DNA from: Fennellomyces sp. T-0311
Lineage: Eukaryota > Mucoromycota > Mucoromycetes > Mucorales > Lichtheimiaceae
Assembly: GCA_025266875.1 (NCBI GenBank)
Contig: JALLLT010000005.1
Coordinates: 930,001 to 994,000 of the forward strand
DNA length: 64,000 bases
Direction of reading: 5' to 3'
A program made the translations under genes and the position numbers. Of the stretch, positions 1 to 12,600 are shown piece after piece (positions within the stretch are counted from its first letter, which is position 1; every line of letters starts with the position of its first letter). The notes below the pieces were generated by a model that saw only the letters and a list, made by a program, of their open reading frames with translations, did no database searches and was not told where the DNA came from.

Positions 1-551
1 ACTGCAGCACCACCCACGTTACCAATAATAAAACCCAACGCAGCACCGGAAACACAACCCAAGATACGCCATATATGAGAAGGATGCTCCACTACGTCAT
101 TGGTAATTTTTTAGTCTGATGCTTGGATCGGATCATCTCACAATATAACTGTACCTTCTGGTCGAAGCAACTCTCCAAAAACATCACCGAAAACACCATG
201 TGCGTCTGCATGGGGTTCGGCTGACTCGTCCATAGGCGCGTGTCGTCGTCTCGATTGATCATACGTCTGCCGTCGAGCAGGATCGCCCAGAATATAATAT
301 GCATCCGCTATCACCTGGAATTTTCTGGTTGCCTCCGCACGTTCCTCTGTACTGGCATTGTCACCAAGTCGATCGGGATGATGAAGCAAAGCTTGTTTTT
401 TGTACGCTATTTTTTGTTTATCGTGATTGAGCTTTTTCGTGTCAAAAGAAAAGTGTGTGCAATTGTTGTCTCACGCACCTTCACGTATTTCGGCCTGCGT
501 TGCAGTGGGGGAAACTTCAAGTTTTTCGTAGTAATCGGGGAGGCCAGACAT
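1..551 (-). CDS. DnaJ/J-domain protein (Hsp40 co-chaperone), 3' part beyond window
   Basis: J-domain co-chaperone that would stimulate Hsp70 ATPase activity. Three exons are visible: 479-551 (begins MSGLPDYYEKLEVSPTATQA), 155-406 and 1-91, with GT-AG introns 407-478 and 92-154. The joined frame holds the J-domain, including the HPD loop in LLHHPDRLGD and the helix IV region YYILGDPARRQTYDQS. The last visible exon encodes a Gly/Ala-rich stretch (GAALGFIIGNVGGAA) that looks like a glycine-zipper or membrane-associated segment, as in fungal type III DnaJ proteins. The start codon is the first ATG before the J-domain. The gene runs off the left edge, so the C-terminus and precise subfamily are unknown. 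Family assignment is secure from the motif; membrane association is inference. Confidence 0.85.
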
Positions 552-699
552 TGTGAAAAGGTCAGGAAAGAAAAACGAGTATGTTTCAGGTCGTGTGCCG
601 TGTCACTTTAATACTCTCTCATGCACGATCGTGACATGCGCCAAGCCAATTTAAGCATTTTACTATGGAAACCGCCTTATCCATATTTACGTACTTGTC

Positions 700-900
700 C
701 TAACAACCACATGAAAGAATGCATTCAGTCACTGCTTTCCGGCTAATGTCCTGGTGACAGTAACCAGCACCTTCCCAGTTTATGCCTCGAATCCAGAACA
801 GCGGGTGTCGATCACCATACACTCCGGTATCACAAGCACAAACTCGGTGTAAATGAAATGCAAAAGCATTTATCTTGCGCCAAGTTGATCGGTTGGACAT
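700..900 (-). CDS. Possible small Cys-rich protein (66 aa), unrecognised
   Basis: A 66-codon open frame begins with ATG at 900 and contains six Cys (for example HRVCACDTG and the C-terminal ILSCGC). It lies head-to-head with the gene starting at 1053, leaving about 150 bp for a shared promoter. I recognise no family, signal peptide or domain. It may be a chance frame or an exon of a larger gene. Confidence 0.25.
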   Translation of the reverse strand: MSNRSTWRKINAFAFHLHRVCACDTGVYGDRHPLFWIRGINWEGAGYCHQDISRKAVTECILSCGC

Positions 901-1052
901 AGTGATAGAGTGAGCGCTGTAAAGTGCTAGGTATCGTATAGATAAATCAGCACCTTATATGTGCTGTTATCGTTTAATCGAGCACATTTCCCTAAAGAGA
1001 ACAGACAGCCGACGTTGATTTATCACTTCCTTTCTTCTTTCAAATTTTAAAC

Positions 1053-2462
1053 ATGTCCAATGAGGAACTGCTGTACTGGCTGGAGCAGGACAGTGTCAGG
1101 TAAATCCACTCACTACATTGAAGCATCTGATGTCAACCGCTTTCGTTTTAGTAACACGGAAGCGTTTCTTCCAGCAGACACACCACTGGGCACGTTATCG
1201 GCAAGCCTAGTTAAATCGCGACTCGAAAGCTTACGACGAAAACATCAACGCACGATCGAACGCTTAATCAACCAGCAAACGTTCGCACTTGCCGATTTCC
1301 AAGCAGCATTCGCCGAACGCACTGATCTATCCCTGTTTCCACAACAGAAAAAAGGAATTTTCGAGTTTGTGCATGGCGATCGGTTCTTGCTTGAAAAACA
1401 GGAGGAGATAATGAACCTATTGACCGACTTGCAAACGCCTTCCGAAGGAATTCAAGTGCCCAAAAACACGCAAGATACTAGCAGCGCGCCAGATACATTT
1501 CCAAAGAACGTCAAAGTATGTATCAGTAGTTTTGGGTTTGATCCATAGTTATGCTGATGATGCTTTGGAAGCTGGTATACGAAGGCGAGCTGGAGGAACT
1601 ACGCAATCGGCAAAAACGACTGTTTGAAGAATTCCAGATGGATTACATTGAACAAAAGGCAGTGCTTGAAAAGCAACTCGCCCAAGTTGCCCCGGCAAAG
1701 GAGCCAGAAACAAAGTCGCCTCCCACAAAACGCTTACGCTTCAGCCCTCAGATACCCCATCGAGACCCGCCTCCAGCAGCCCATCGAGTCAGCAACACAG
1801 CCACACCACCTCTTTCAGCAAGCCATAGAACTGCTCTGGCACCGTCTCCTGCAGCAATCCATCGCGGTGGCAGTGCACCAGCGCCATCATTGACAACAAG
1901 CCGTCGAGTCACTAATTCACCACCTCCACGTAAAGCGCCACTGCCCCAACAGCAACCGACTATCCAAGCCATGGCGAACCGGGCACTTTCGCGTGATCCA
2001 AGGATTCAAAATACCAATTGGAGCCCGAACAGCAGGCCTCCAGAAGTAGCATCTTCCAGTGGCAGTCGGCCGCCAGAGGTGGGAGCATCGCTATCCAAAC
2101 GACCCAAGCATTCCAAAGTTTTCAAGAAAATGACACAACCCCCCGAAGTGGCATCATCTTCACCCAACACTGGATCTCCCAAGCCGCCAGCTAAATATAC
2201 CACCGGATCCTTAATCGACAAAGGTACCATCGATATATTTGATGGTGAACTTGTGTTGATTGAAAGAGGATCCAAGGTTAAATCCGTTCTTGGATCGGCC
2301 AAACAATTCGACGAGGCGCTCCATTCGCCCCATGCGGATTGTCCGCTGTATATCCGTGTTGTTAATAGTGAAAGGTACTTTTGCAGGAAAGAAGACCATG
2401 CCAGGATCGCACCGGTATTCAAGCTCGAGCCAATGATCCGAAATCACTTGTTGAGGAGTTGA
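1053..2462 (+). CDS. Uncharacterised coiled-coil / Pro-Ser-rich protein (433 aa)
   Basis: Three exons, 1053-1099, 1152-1515 and 1572-2462, are joined by GT-AG introns of 52 and 56 nt. All phases agree and the total is 434 codons. The start MSNEELLYWLEQDS is the first ATG of exon 1. Order of regions: an N-terminal helical part; a predicted coiled coil around VYEGELEELRNRQKRLFEEF; a Pro/Ser/Arg-rich disordered middle with a basic PPTKRLRFSP nuclear-localisation-like patch and an RDPR motif; and a folded-looking C-terminus from TGSLIDKGTIDIFDGELVLI onward. I cannot assign a family. The NLS-like patch and low-complexity linker suggest a nuclear protein (inference). The gene converges on HisRS with 28 bp between stop codons and has an AATAAA at 2477-2482, so the 3' UTRs must overlap. 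Confidence 0.75.
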
Positions 2463-2490
2463 TCTTTTGCAACAACAATAAAAGCAGCAC

Positions 2491-3897
2491 TTAATGGGTT
2501 TTTAATCGTTTTTTCAGTTCTGCAACCAGGTTACTGCGTTCCAGGGCAACCCCACTTCCCTGCGACTTGTCCTTTACTCGCATATCCTTGATCCGTACTT
2601 GATTTGCGTCCACTTCATCCTGACCAATAATCACCGCAAAGGGAATTTGGTCCTTCTCGCACATTGCCCACTGCTTCTCCAGCTTTGGCTTGTTCTTGAA
2701 CATGAACGATGCCTTGATGCCCTGATCCCAAAGCTCCTTGGCAAGCCGCATTTGTTCCTTGATCAAGCCTTGTCCCACCGCAATGATCAGCACCTCCGTT
2801 TCTTTGCTTTTGATCTGTCCCTTCTGCTGCGCCATCATAATGGAAAATATCCGCTCGACTCCGAGTGAGACGCCAACGCACGGCACCTTCATGCTGGGTT
2901 GACCTTTTTTGTTGCGACCCGCAAACATGCCCACCAAATCGTCATATCGACCGCCTGCTGCCACCGATCCAACGCCCTCCGAGCCACTTTGTGGAGTAAC
3001 CGCCTCATAAATGACGCCCGTATAGTAGTCCAATCCACGTGCCAAACTGAGATCCAGACGCATTTTATCTTGAACATCCAGCACTTGCAGATATTCAAAC
3101 AACAGCTTCATTTCCGACAATCCTTGCGCGGCGGTCTTGTTCTTCATGATTGCCTCATCCTTTGAAAGTACGTCAAGTAACTCTTTGCCACCCTGCAACT
3201 TGACGTACTCGCCAATTCTATCTGCCACATTCGACGGTAAGCCCTTTTCCTCAACCATCTCCTTCTTGACCTGATCCCACGGCAACTTGTCGAGCTTGTC
3301 CACTGCAGAGGAGATCGACCGAATACGATCCTGCGGTACCTCGCACAACTCAAAGATGCCATCGAGAATTTTGCGATGGTTGATCTTGATCGAGTAAGGT
3401 CCGATCTGCAACGCCGTCAAGGCTTCGCACAGGATACGTAAGATTTCTGCATCAGGAATCATGGGATCATAAGTGCCAGCAATATCGAAATCGCACTGGT
3501 AGAATTCGCGTAATCGACCCTTCGTCATGGCAGGTTGGTCACGACGATACACTTTGCCAATATGGTACCGTTTGATGTTTTGGTATTCTTTGCCGTGCAT
3601 GGCCACGAAACGCGCAAAAGGAACGGTCAGATCGTAGCGTAATGAGCATGATTCGCCTCCTTGATCTGCAAGGTCGTAGATAAGTTTGCTGTCTTCGCCG
3701 TATTTGCCAGCAAGGATTTCGGTCAGTTCGAATACGGGGGTGTCGATCGTTACCGCGCCGTGCTTTTTGAATATCTCGGTGATGGTATCGAAAACTCGCG
3801 CGCGGATAGCCATTTCCTTGTCATTGTAATCTTTGGTGCCCTTGGCTGTTTTTAGAACAATGGATTTGGCGTCTTGTGAGTAGTGGCGTTTATCCAT
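2491..3897 (-). CDS. HTS1: Histidyl-tRNA synthetase (cytosolic form, 468 aa)
   Basis: Class II aminoacyl-tRNA synthetase that charges tRNA-His with histidine. The 468-codon frame shows the family signatures in order: motif 2 region ([18 protein letters not shown]), the histidine-binding [27 protein letters not shown], motif 3 [10 protein letters not shown], and the anticodon-binding domain at the C-terminus. Length fits eukaryotic HisRS. The ATG at 3897 directly follows an intron acceptor (intron 3898-3954), so an upstream exon probably adds a mitochondrial leader; see the separate entry. Fungi commonly make both cytosolic and mitochondrial HisRS from one gene with alternative starts (established). 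A decayed fragment of this gene lies at 15258-15476. Confidence 0.96.
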   Translation of the reverse strand: MDKRHYSQDAKSIVLKTAKGTKDYNDKEMAIRARVFDTITEIFKKHGAVTIDTPVFELTEILAGKYGEDSKLIYDLADQGGESCSLRYDLTVPFARFVAMHGKEYQNIKRYHIGKVYRRDQPAMTKGRLREFYQCDFDIAGTYDPMIPDAEILRILCEALTALQIGPYSIKINHRKILDGIFELCEVPQDRIRSISSAVDKLDKLPWDQVKKEMVEEKGLPSNVADRIGEYVKLQGGKELLDVLSKDEAIMKNKTAAQGLSEMKLLFEYLQVLDVQDKMRLDLSLARGLDYYTGVIYEAVTPQSGSEGVGSVAAGGRYDDLVGMFAGRNKKGQPSMKVPCVGVSLGVERIFSIMMAQQKGQIKSKETEVLIIAVGQGLIKEQMRLAKELWDQGIKASFMFKNKPKLEKQWAMCEKDQIPFAVIIGQDEVDANQVRIKDMRVKDKSQGSGVALERSNLVAELKKRLKTH

Positions 3898-4020
3898 CTG
3901 AATTTGACATTAATATGTGCTGTTTTCCGCCGAAAATAGCAGGTGAAGACATACCTGCCGTGTTAATAACGAATGGCTGTGTTGCAACGCAGATCCTGCC
4001 AAGGATCGTCTGCTCAAAAC
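3898..4020 (-). other. Leader exon plus intron of HisRS, probable mitochondrial presequence
   Basis: A canonical intron (GTATGT at 3954 to CAG at 3898, 57 nt) abuts the HisRS ATG. The upstream exon is open in phase with HisRS for 22 codons and reads LSRRSLAGSALQHSHSLLTR before Q-M, rich in Arg/Ser/Leu with no acidic residue, as expected for a mitochondrial targeting signal. A TAG lies just upstream at 4021-4023 and no AUG is in frame. Initiation would therefore need a non-AUG codon, such as the TTG at 4015-4017, or another upstream exon. The targeting role is inference. Confidence 0.55.
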
Positions 4021-4119
4021 CTAATTAATGTTGTCAATAACTGATAATCCCAAAAGCAGATTCGATTTTACTTGACATGCGCAAGCGTCGCTGATTTTCG
4101 TTTGATATGCTGTAAAATG

Positions 4120-4858
4120 CGATGTTCTCAAACGACGAGCAGCTAATTGACGATGAGTCAGTAATTCACAGAGCTGGTGAGGATAATGATTATCTAACCT
4201 CGTTCATTTTCTTACCCAGGAACATTGCGCGTGTGATAAGTTTTCGTGTTAAAACTAGCCCTGCATGTTTTTGGCGGTCCGAACAACCGTTGACGTTTTT
4301 CCTGCAAGTCCAATGATATCAAAGCTTGGCTTCTCAGGTACAAAAGGCAGCGAATCGTACACGCATGACAGCATTATACAAATATCCATGACCATCGACC
4401 ATATTAGTACAAAAGAAAAGCTCTTAAGCAAAGTTCCAGCACACTATTTCACTCAATTCTACATGAGCACTGCACATTCAGCTCTGGCATCATGCTGACT
4501 ATTTATGTAGAAGCTGATCACTCTGTTACTATAGAGAATGATATACTTAAAACCATGGTACGTAGTAAAGAACGTAGTTGACATGTGCGTAGCCAGCGAG
4601 ACGTAAGATACTGGTCTTCTTTTACTTCCCGAGAATTTGCGTAGCCATCTACAATTCTCACAGTATCTATACGTTTGCCTTGCCAATTAATTCTGTGCTT
4701 CTTGCTGAGTTACTGCGCGCAAGCTGTTAATGTTCACACAGCATCAGAGCCGTACCTTGTATATCGATTTGGCGTTACACAATTGAGGCTGTGTTGTGTA
4801 CCTACATATATAAAACAAGCATATTTTTCCTTTTGTCCTCGGGGCAGAGTATTTCACC
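4120..4858. other. Upstream region of GRDP copy 1; anciently duplicated at 17380-18161
   Basis: No gene is supported here. From about 4200 to 4530 the sequence matches 17410-17830 in patches, for example the stretch around GACAGCATTATACAAATATC (4369 versus 17590). From about 4530 on, all three GRDP copies share promoter sequence. Open frames in this stretch are not conserved between the duplicates. Confidence 0.5.
4807..4815 (+). promoter_or_regulatory. TATA box of GRDP copy 1
   Basis: TATATAAAA lies about 50 bp before the ATG and is conserved in position and sequence in all three paralogues. Confidence 0.6.
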
Positions 4859-7800
4859 ATGTCTAATAGGAAGTTTCAAGACTATCTCAAGGCAAAGAAA
4901 AACTCGGTTCGACTCGATACCGTGGTGACTGCCGAAAACTGCTATTACTACATGTACTTGCTTGAGTGCTTTGACGAGCTGGAGAGAACAATGTTGCCAG
5001 ATTACAACCAATTCGCTCATTTCCTTATCGCGGCCGAAAAACGCTATTTGGATTTTTTGCGCTTCTCTCACACGGAAAATGAGTGGGATCATTTCAAGCA
5101 CGTGCCTATAGGTAATTGAATGCACTTGAGTAGTACATTAGCTAACGAATAGAAAAAAAAATAGACATCGCGTATGTATGGCATGCGCATCTACTCTCAC
5201 CGTACAGATATTACGAAGATGTTGGGTGTAATATCGGTGATAGTTCGTCGGCGGCTTTAAAATGGACAGATAATTTTCCATTAAAGGCAATGGTACGGAA
5301 AAGAACAAAAATTATGAATGAAACGTTTAAAGATAATTTGAGTAGTATAACAACAGATATGCGCGGGATACGCCTAGCACACGTTTCTTTCCTGCTTCTC
5401 CGTGGAGATTGACTAGCGAAGAATTATTTCGGCAACACGATATTCGCTGGCAAGAAGGCAGACGTGCTGGGTACTACTCAACGCTTCCTATATCGACGCG
5501 TACAAGGTGTACAACGCCCAATATCCGCTGTAGCGGGTGCAATGAGGAGATATTTTTTAATTCATAGTAGGTATCAAAGTTTTCTTTTCTGGACCAAGCT
5601 AAAAATGATATACAAATAGTACGGAGTATGCTCGATTCAGAACAGATCCCAGTGTCACACTTCATTGTCCAAGTTTTGTATGCTCAAAGAAAGATACCAA
5701 TGTCGACAATTGCGCAGTTAACCATTTCATGTCATCATTGCCATTTAATGTTAAGTAAGTATAATATGGATCGCAAGAGGTTGAAAATCACACTTTATTA
5801 ACTAATCAAAACAAAAGAGGGACATTACTCAACAGCGATGGCTCGAAAAAGACTCTCACCCCCGAGGAAACCGAAATTAGGGAAGCACTAGCCAGGGAAA
5901 TCAAGTCTCGAAAAGAATCAATCAATAACATCCAAGATGTCTGTAACATATTGAACGATACTGTCCAAAAGCGAGAGGATGAGGAAACTGGAAATGATTA
6001 TGCTCAGCGCTACAATTCACATGCCAAAGGTAAACCTTTCTAGTACATGATGACTTTAGACCTAACCCTATACCGATATACTTAGAACTTGCTACCATCA
6101 TTCGAAGCACATATGAGAACAATCCAACAGGCATTTCCTTGGATCTTATCCAAGCTGTACTCCGTCAGCGAACCTTTATTCATCGAATGACGACGGCAGC
6201 CAAGCTATTACCCACATGGAGAAGTGACCCTGCAAAGTTTGACTTTCCGGGAGCAATCAAAGATTATCATGACTTTCTGCTCTTAATCAAAAATCAGCCG
6301 GCGGATAGTAAGGGGATTTATCCGACCCCAATGGTTGGTAAGTTTGTAGCAAGAAAGTGAAGCCATCATGATATTTCTCACATTATTATCTGTTTAAAGA
6401 TTTCATCTGGCATCTGCATATGTTGCACCCTTCTCATTATCATGACATGACAATGAGTGAGTTCGGCCGTGTACTCAATCATGACGATGTGATAGGGTAT
6501 CATCAGTCTGAAAAATACCTTGATGCCACTGAAATGGCGTGGAAGAACATACCTTCGTCACTTTTCAACAATGATATTATTAACAGTATGAAAAAGGCAT
6601 TCCAGTCGCGCACATACGTATACGAAGGTCTCCAAGAAAAACTGATCAAGCAGACATATTGCAGAATGATGCAACTCAAAAACATGCTTCCTATAAAAGG
6701 GAGGTAAGTTCATACGGTATGGGCACTAGTGTCAGAAAATGCTGGGATACTTATTCCCAAACAGTAAGGAAAATCGGTTAAAAAGAATAAGCTATCACTC
6801 AGCAGGTATATAATGTTACGGAGGTTCATTGATCATATCATTGACATATTAAATCGTAGTGGAATGCGATCCAATTGTTTGGACGCCAACGTCAAGTGCA
6901 TTGAAGCTTTTATCCGAAGAAGAGTCAGTTGCTGCATACCAAGAAATTTTCGAAAGTATCGAACATACAGGCTACGGCTATATAGGGTAAGGAACAACAA
7001 ACATCGGCCACTTTTCTCATAGTACATACCGCTAACTACGATTTGTTTATCATTATAGAACAATATTAAGTCGAGGTATTTTTGATAGGTGAGATGGAGT
7101 GCAGAGATGTTAAAGCGTTTTATTTCAGTTAAACGGGTTGACGATACTGATAAACAGTAAGTTCGAATAGTAATCGTTGAAATATATGTTTACTAATGGA
7201 AATATATAGAACCATTATTGGTACGTCTAGCCTCTATGGACGTAAAGCGTTTCGCCACAGATTAATCTTACACTTTACAATTCTTTAGCGGCAGCAACCC
7301 TACCTCCATTTCCCCCTCCTTATGGAATGCCGAAGCGACGTGAGAAAAAAGCACCTGTAATCGTAAAACATTAAGCTGACAATAATTTGACAGTTCGCGG
7401 TCGAATTCGACCGGGTAGTACAGTCGTAGTTGCAAACGGCTGTCTCAACACAATATATTCGGGAAATCAGAAAGAGTATCCATTTCCAGAACTCAAAGAC
7501 GACGGACATACATGGTGGATGCCGTTATATAACCAATATGGAGCAATGCGCCGACAATATTCCGACACGCATCGTAAATGGGGATGGACTACCGATGGGA
7601 ACGACTGGTATTTTGACTACCAATGCAACCTCCAGGTCAAGTTTAAAGGAAAATTCCAAGGCAAAAATTTCATTATATCTCGATATCTTGTTGATAATCG
7701 CCATCGCTACATTAACGGATTGCTGGGTGCCGATGGTCCCTGTAATGGCATTTTTATTCCAAAGAACTTGAAGGATTCTTATGCCGATCATCCTGTTACT

Positions 7801-8011
7801 CTCAGCCGCTGGCTCGAAGGAGGGACCATGGATAGTGGAGCAGGTGGCGATGGATACGGAGATGGAGATGGAGGTGGAGGTGGTGATGGAGGAGGAGGTG
7901 GTGATGGAGGAGGAGGAGGTATGTACACACACCAAAAGCAAATTAATAGGAGAATTAATTTTAATTCTTTGATTGAAATTAACAGGTGACGGTGGTGGTG
8001 GTGGTGATTAA
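4859..8011 (+). CDS. GRDP-like (DUF1399) glycine-rich protein, copy 1 (776 aa)
   Basis: Fifteen exons, all phases consistent, 777 codons: 4859-5111, 5165-5292, 5346-5566, 5620-5754, 5818-6029, 6086-6337, 6400-6703, 6765-6805, 6860-6986, 7059-7075, 7129-7156, 7210-7220, 7289-7339, 7394-7918, 7986-8011. Two WHxHxLxPxxY motifs (DIAYVWHAHLLSPYRYYED in exon 2 and DFIWHLHMLHPSHYH across exons 6-7) are the hallmark of the DUF1399/glycine-rich-domain family. Between them is a CxxC...C pair (IRCSGC / LHCPSFVC). A Pro-rich hinge (PPFPPPYGMPKR) leads to a conserved block (WWMPLYNQYGAMRR, EWGWT/DGNDWY-like) and a Gly/Asp tail. Exons of 11 and 17 nt are present. Biochemical function is unknown; plant GRDPs are linked to stress and RNA roles, but transfer of that role is speculative. 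Confidence 0.85.
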
Positions 8012-9284
8012 AACCATGCCAGTTAACCGAAAGCTTGCGCCTCAGGCTTAAATGATACTACTACGCTTTTTTGTTATTATCTAATTAATAAATTTATTAT
8101 ATACTATATAATAAGGGAGATCAGTGAACGTCCATAAAGTCATAAACGTAAGAGAGATCTTTTTCCATATGAGCGTAGTAACAAGGCAGTTTTACTTTTT
8201 ATGATAGCTGCATAAAAATTTTACGTTACAATTTTCGTGTACCTTTTAGAAAGCATAAAAGTCTTCCGTGTAAAAAATCGTCATATGCCAACTGGACATT
8301 TTTTATGTTTATGATCTAATGGAGGTTTACTGAACTCCCCCAATGTAGTGAATAGTTCACTATTAATTCCGTTTCTCAAATAGCAGTTCAATGCTATTAG
8401 GAGGTATTTTGTACATGACTTTCGATTGTTAAACCGCATTCATAAACTGAGCCTTCTGATAAATGTCAATTGTCCTTTTAGACTTTATATTATTTAGGAA
8501 ATCGATCAATAACTCATGCATAAATCAATTGAATTGAGATTTACATAATAAAGTTAATAAATCCATTGTTACGCCATGCTTGACTCCATTCCTGTATATA
8601 GTTGTGCTCTACTTCCAAATGATACGCATAATAACTCATTCAATTGATCAGCTTCACCACCATTAGCCAGAGCAAGGTGCTCAGGGTAAAAAGTATCAGC
8701 ATCCTTCCAAATTTTGAACATGCATGTCCCTGCCATTTCGCTGTCTTATGTAGCGATGGGATATGTTTAGGATGCAAGAGGAGAAATAAGTCTCAAATTC
8801 AACATGCAAGTATTAGTGAGCCAGAATAAGAAGATATGATATCATATTTCAACCTCGTCGATGGCCGTTGTTAGCTATGAAACGTTTTAGACCTGTTCAG
8901 GTTTTGAACGAATGTCATAGCCACTATCAATAAAAACCCCGACTGCTTCTTCACATACCCGCTGCCAGATTGCCTAGGGTACATAATGGATTCATAGCCA
9001 TGTGGTAAACAGTAAAAAGCAACAATAATTAGGTTGCGTCATGTCCTTCCAAATAATAGCGAAAGTATTGATACGTGCCGGAGCCCGTGGGCGAGCAAAA
9101 TCTCTAGGTTCATAATATGTATAATCAATAGCAGTGCAAGTGGATGTTCCACGTATTATATGGTTTAACCGTACTTGTATAGCTTTTATCGTTACATATC
9201 GGACCACCATTTCGATACTGCAACCTCAATAATTACTTTTTGTGGTTCAGGATTGATCAGGAAAAAATTACTATGGGATTGATA
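8012..9284. other. Spacer between GRDP copies 1 and 2
   Basis: About 8012-8430 is the duplicated 3' flank, nearly identical to 12790-13210. The remainder (about 850 bp) is AT-rich with no supported gene. Around 9170-9260 it matches the sequence on both sides of the MITE at 14820-14990 and represents the empty insertion site. Confidence 0.6.
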
Positions 9285-9557
9285 TGCTTAAAACCATGGT
9301 ACGTAGTAAGTAACATCATTGACATCCGCGTAGCAAGTGAGACGTAAGATACTATTCTTCTTTTGTTTCCTGAGAATTTGCGTAGCCACCAACAATTCTC
9401 ACAGTATCCATTCTTTTGCTGGTACTTGCCTTGCTGATCAATGCTGTGCTTCTTGCTGAGTGACTGTGCACAAGCTGTTAATGTTCATACAGCATCAGAG
9501 TCGTACCATGTATATCAATTTGACGTTACACAATTGAGGCTGTGTTGCGCACCTTCG

Positions 9558-9566
9558 TATATAAAA
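9558..9566 (+). promoter_or_regulatory. TATA box of GRDP copy 2
   Basis: TATATAAAA lies 51 bp upstream of the ATG and aligns with those of copies 1 and 3. Confidence 0.6.
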
Positions 9567-9608
9567 CGAGCGTATTTTTCTCTTAATTCACGAGCTGCAT
9601 ACCTCATC

Positions 9609-12600
9609 ATGTCCGATATCCAGTTTCAAAACTATCTCAATGCGAAGAAAAACTCGGTTCAGCTCGATACCGTGGTGACTGCCGAAAACTGCTGTTACTA
9701 CATGCACTTGCTTGAGTGCTTTGACGAGCTGGAGAGAACAATGTTGTCAGATTACAATCAATTCGCCCATTTCCTTGTCGCTGCTGAAAAACGATACTTG
9801 GATTTTTTGCGCTTGTCTCACACGAACAATGAGTGGAACCATTTCAAGCACGTGCCAATAGGTAATTCTCTGTACTTGAGTGGTACATTAGCTAACGGAT
9901 AGAAAAAAAAATAGACATCGCGTATGTATGGCATGCACATCTACTCTCACCGTACAGATATTACGAAGATGTTGGGTGTAATATCGGTGATAGTTCGTCG
10001 GCGGCTTTAAAATGGACTGATAATTTTCCATTAAAGGCAATGGTACGGAAAAGAACAAAAATTATGAATGAAACGTTTAAAGATAATTTGAGTAGTATGC
10101 CAACAGATATGCGCGGCATACGCCTAGCACACATTCCTTTCCTGCATCTCCGTGGAGATTGACTCGCGAAGAATTATTTCGGGAACGCGATATTCGCTGG
10201 CAAGAAGGCAGACGTGCTGGATACAACTCAGCACTTCCTATATCGATGAATAGAAGGTTTACAACGCCCAATATCCGCTGTAACGGGTGCAATGAGGAGA
10301 TATTTTTTAATTCATAGTAGGTATCAAAGTTTTCTTTTCTGGACCAAGCTAAAAATGATATACAAATAGTACGGAGTATGCTCGATTCAGAACAGATCCC
10401 AGTGTCACACTTCGCTGTCCAAGTTTTGTATGCTCAAAGAAAGATACCAATGTCGACAAGTGCGCAGTTAACCATTTCATGTCGTCATTGCCATTTAATG
10501 TCAAGTAAGTATAATATGGATCGCAAGAGGTTGAAAATCACACTTTATTAACTAATCAAAACAAAAGAGGGACATTACTCAACAGCGACGGCTCGAAAAA
10601 GACTCTCACCCCCGAGGAAACCGAAATTAGGGAAGCGCTAGCCAGGGAAATCAAGTCTCGAAAAGAATCAATCAATAACATCCAAGATGTCTGTAACATA
10701 TTGAACGATACTGTCCAAAAGCGAGAGGATGAGGAAACTGGGAATGATTATGCTCAGCGCTACAATTCACATGCCAAAGGTAAACCTTTCTAATACATGA
10801 TGACTTTAGGTCTAACCCTATACCGACATATTTAGAACTTGCTACCATCATTCGAAGCACATATGAGAACAATCCAACGGGCATTTCTTTGGATCTTGTC
10901 CAAGCTGTACTCCGTCAGCGAGCCTTTATTCATCGAATGATGATGACAGCCAAGTTATTACCCAAATGGAAAAGAAACCCTAGAAAGTTTGACTTTCCGG
11001 GAGCAATCAAAGATTATCATGACTTCCTGCTCTTAATCAAAAATCAGCCAGCGGATAGTAAGGGGATTTATCCAACCCCAATGGTTGGTAAGTTTGTAGC
11101 GAGGAAGTGAAGCCATCATGATATTTCTCACATTATTATCTGTTTAAAGATTTCATCTGGCATCTGCATATGTTGCACCCTTCTCATTATCATGACATGA
11201 CAATGCGTGAGTTCGGCTGTGTACTTAACCATGACGATGTGATAGGGTATCATCAGTCTGAAAAGTACCGCGGTGCTACTGAGATGGCGTGGAAGGACAT
11301 ACCTTTGTCACTTTTCAACCATGGTATTATTAACAATATGGAAAAGACATTCCAGTCGCGCACACGTGTATACGAAGGGCTCCAAGAAAAGCTGATCAAA
11401 CAGACACATCACAGAATGATGAGACTCAAAAACATGTTTCATATAAAGGAGAGGTAAGTCAATATGGTGTATGTATTATTGTCAGAAAATACTGCGTTAC
11501 TTACTCCCAAAGCAGTGAGAAGAATCGGTTAAAAAAAATAAGTTATCATTCAGCAGGTATATAACGTTACAGAGGTTCATTTATCATATTATTGATATAT
11601 TAAATCGTAGTGGAATGTGATCCAATTGCTTGGACACCAACATCAAGTGTATTGAAGCTTTTATCCGAAGAAGAGCCAGTTGCTGCATACCAAGAAATTT
11701 TCGAAAGTGTCGAACATACAGGCTACGGCTATATAGGGTAAGGAACAACAAACAGCGGCCACTTTTCTCCTAGTACATACCGCTAACTACGATTTGTTTA
11801 TCATTATAGAACAATATTAAGTCGAGGTATTTTTAATAAGTGAGATGGAGTGCAGAGATGTTAAAGCGTTTTATTTTAGTTAAACGAGTCGACGATACTG
11901 ATAAACAGTAAGTTCAAATAGTAATCGTTGAGCTGTATGTTTATTAATGGAAATAAGTAGAACCATTATTGGTACGTCTAGCCTCTATGGACGTAAAGCG
12001 TTTCGCCACAGATTAATCTTACACTTTACAATCCTTTAGCGGCAGCAACGTTTCCTCCAGTTCCTCCTCCTTATGGAATGCCGAAGCGACGTACGGAAAA
12101 AGCATATGTAAACGTACGACGTTAAGCTGACAATAATTTGACAGTTCGCGGTCGGATTCGACTGGGTAGTACAATCGTAATTGCAAACGGGTGTCTCAAC
12201 TCGTACTATTCAGGAAATCAGAAAGAGTATCCATTTCCAGAACTCAAAAACGACGGATATACATGGTGGATGCCATTGAATAACCAATATGGAGCAATGC
12301 GCCGACAATACTCCGACGGACATCGTGAATGGGGATGGACTTCGGATGGGAACGACTGGTATGCTGAGAGCCAATGTCGCTTCGGTGTCCCATTTAAAGG
12401 AAGATTCGAAGCACGATATTTTCGTATACCCCGATATCTTGTTGATAATCGATACCGATACAAGAACGGAATCCTGAGCCCATCTGGTGTTATTGGTGGG
12501 ACTTTTGTTCCCAAGAACTTTAACGATCCTTATGCTGATTATAGCCTTGGAAGCCTAAGCAGCTGGGCCAATGGAGGGTTTATAGGCGACGGAGTAGGCT

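Noticed and set aside
6813..7022. 69-codon frame in GRDP copy 1
   Set aside because: Closed by stops in copies 2 and 3; the conserved frame through the same DNA is the GRDP exon 6860-6986.
7525..7941. 138-codon minus-strand frame opposite GRDP copy 1
   Set aside because: It is the complement of the Gly-rich exon and is not conserved opposite copies 2 and 3.
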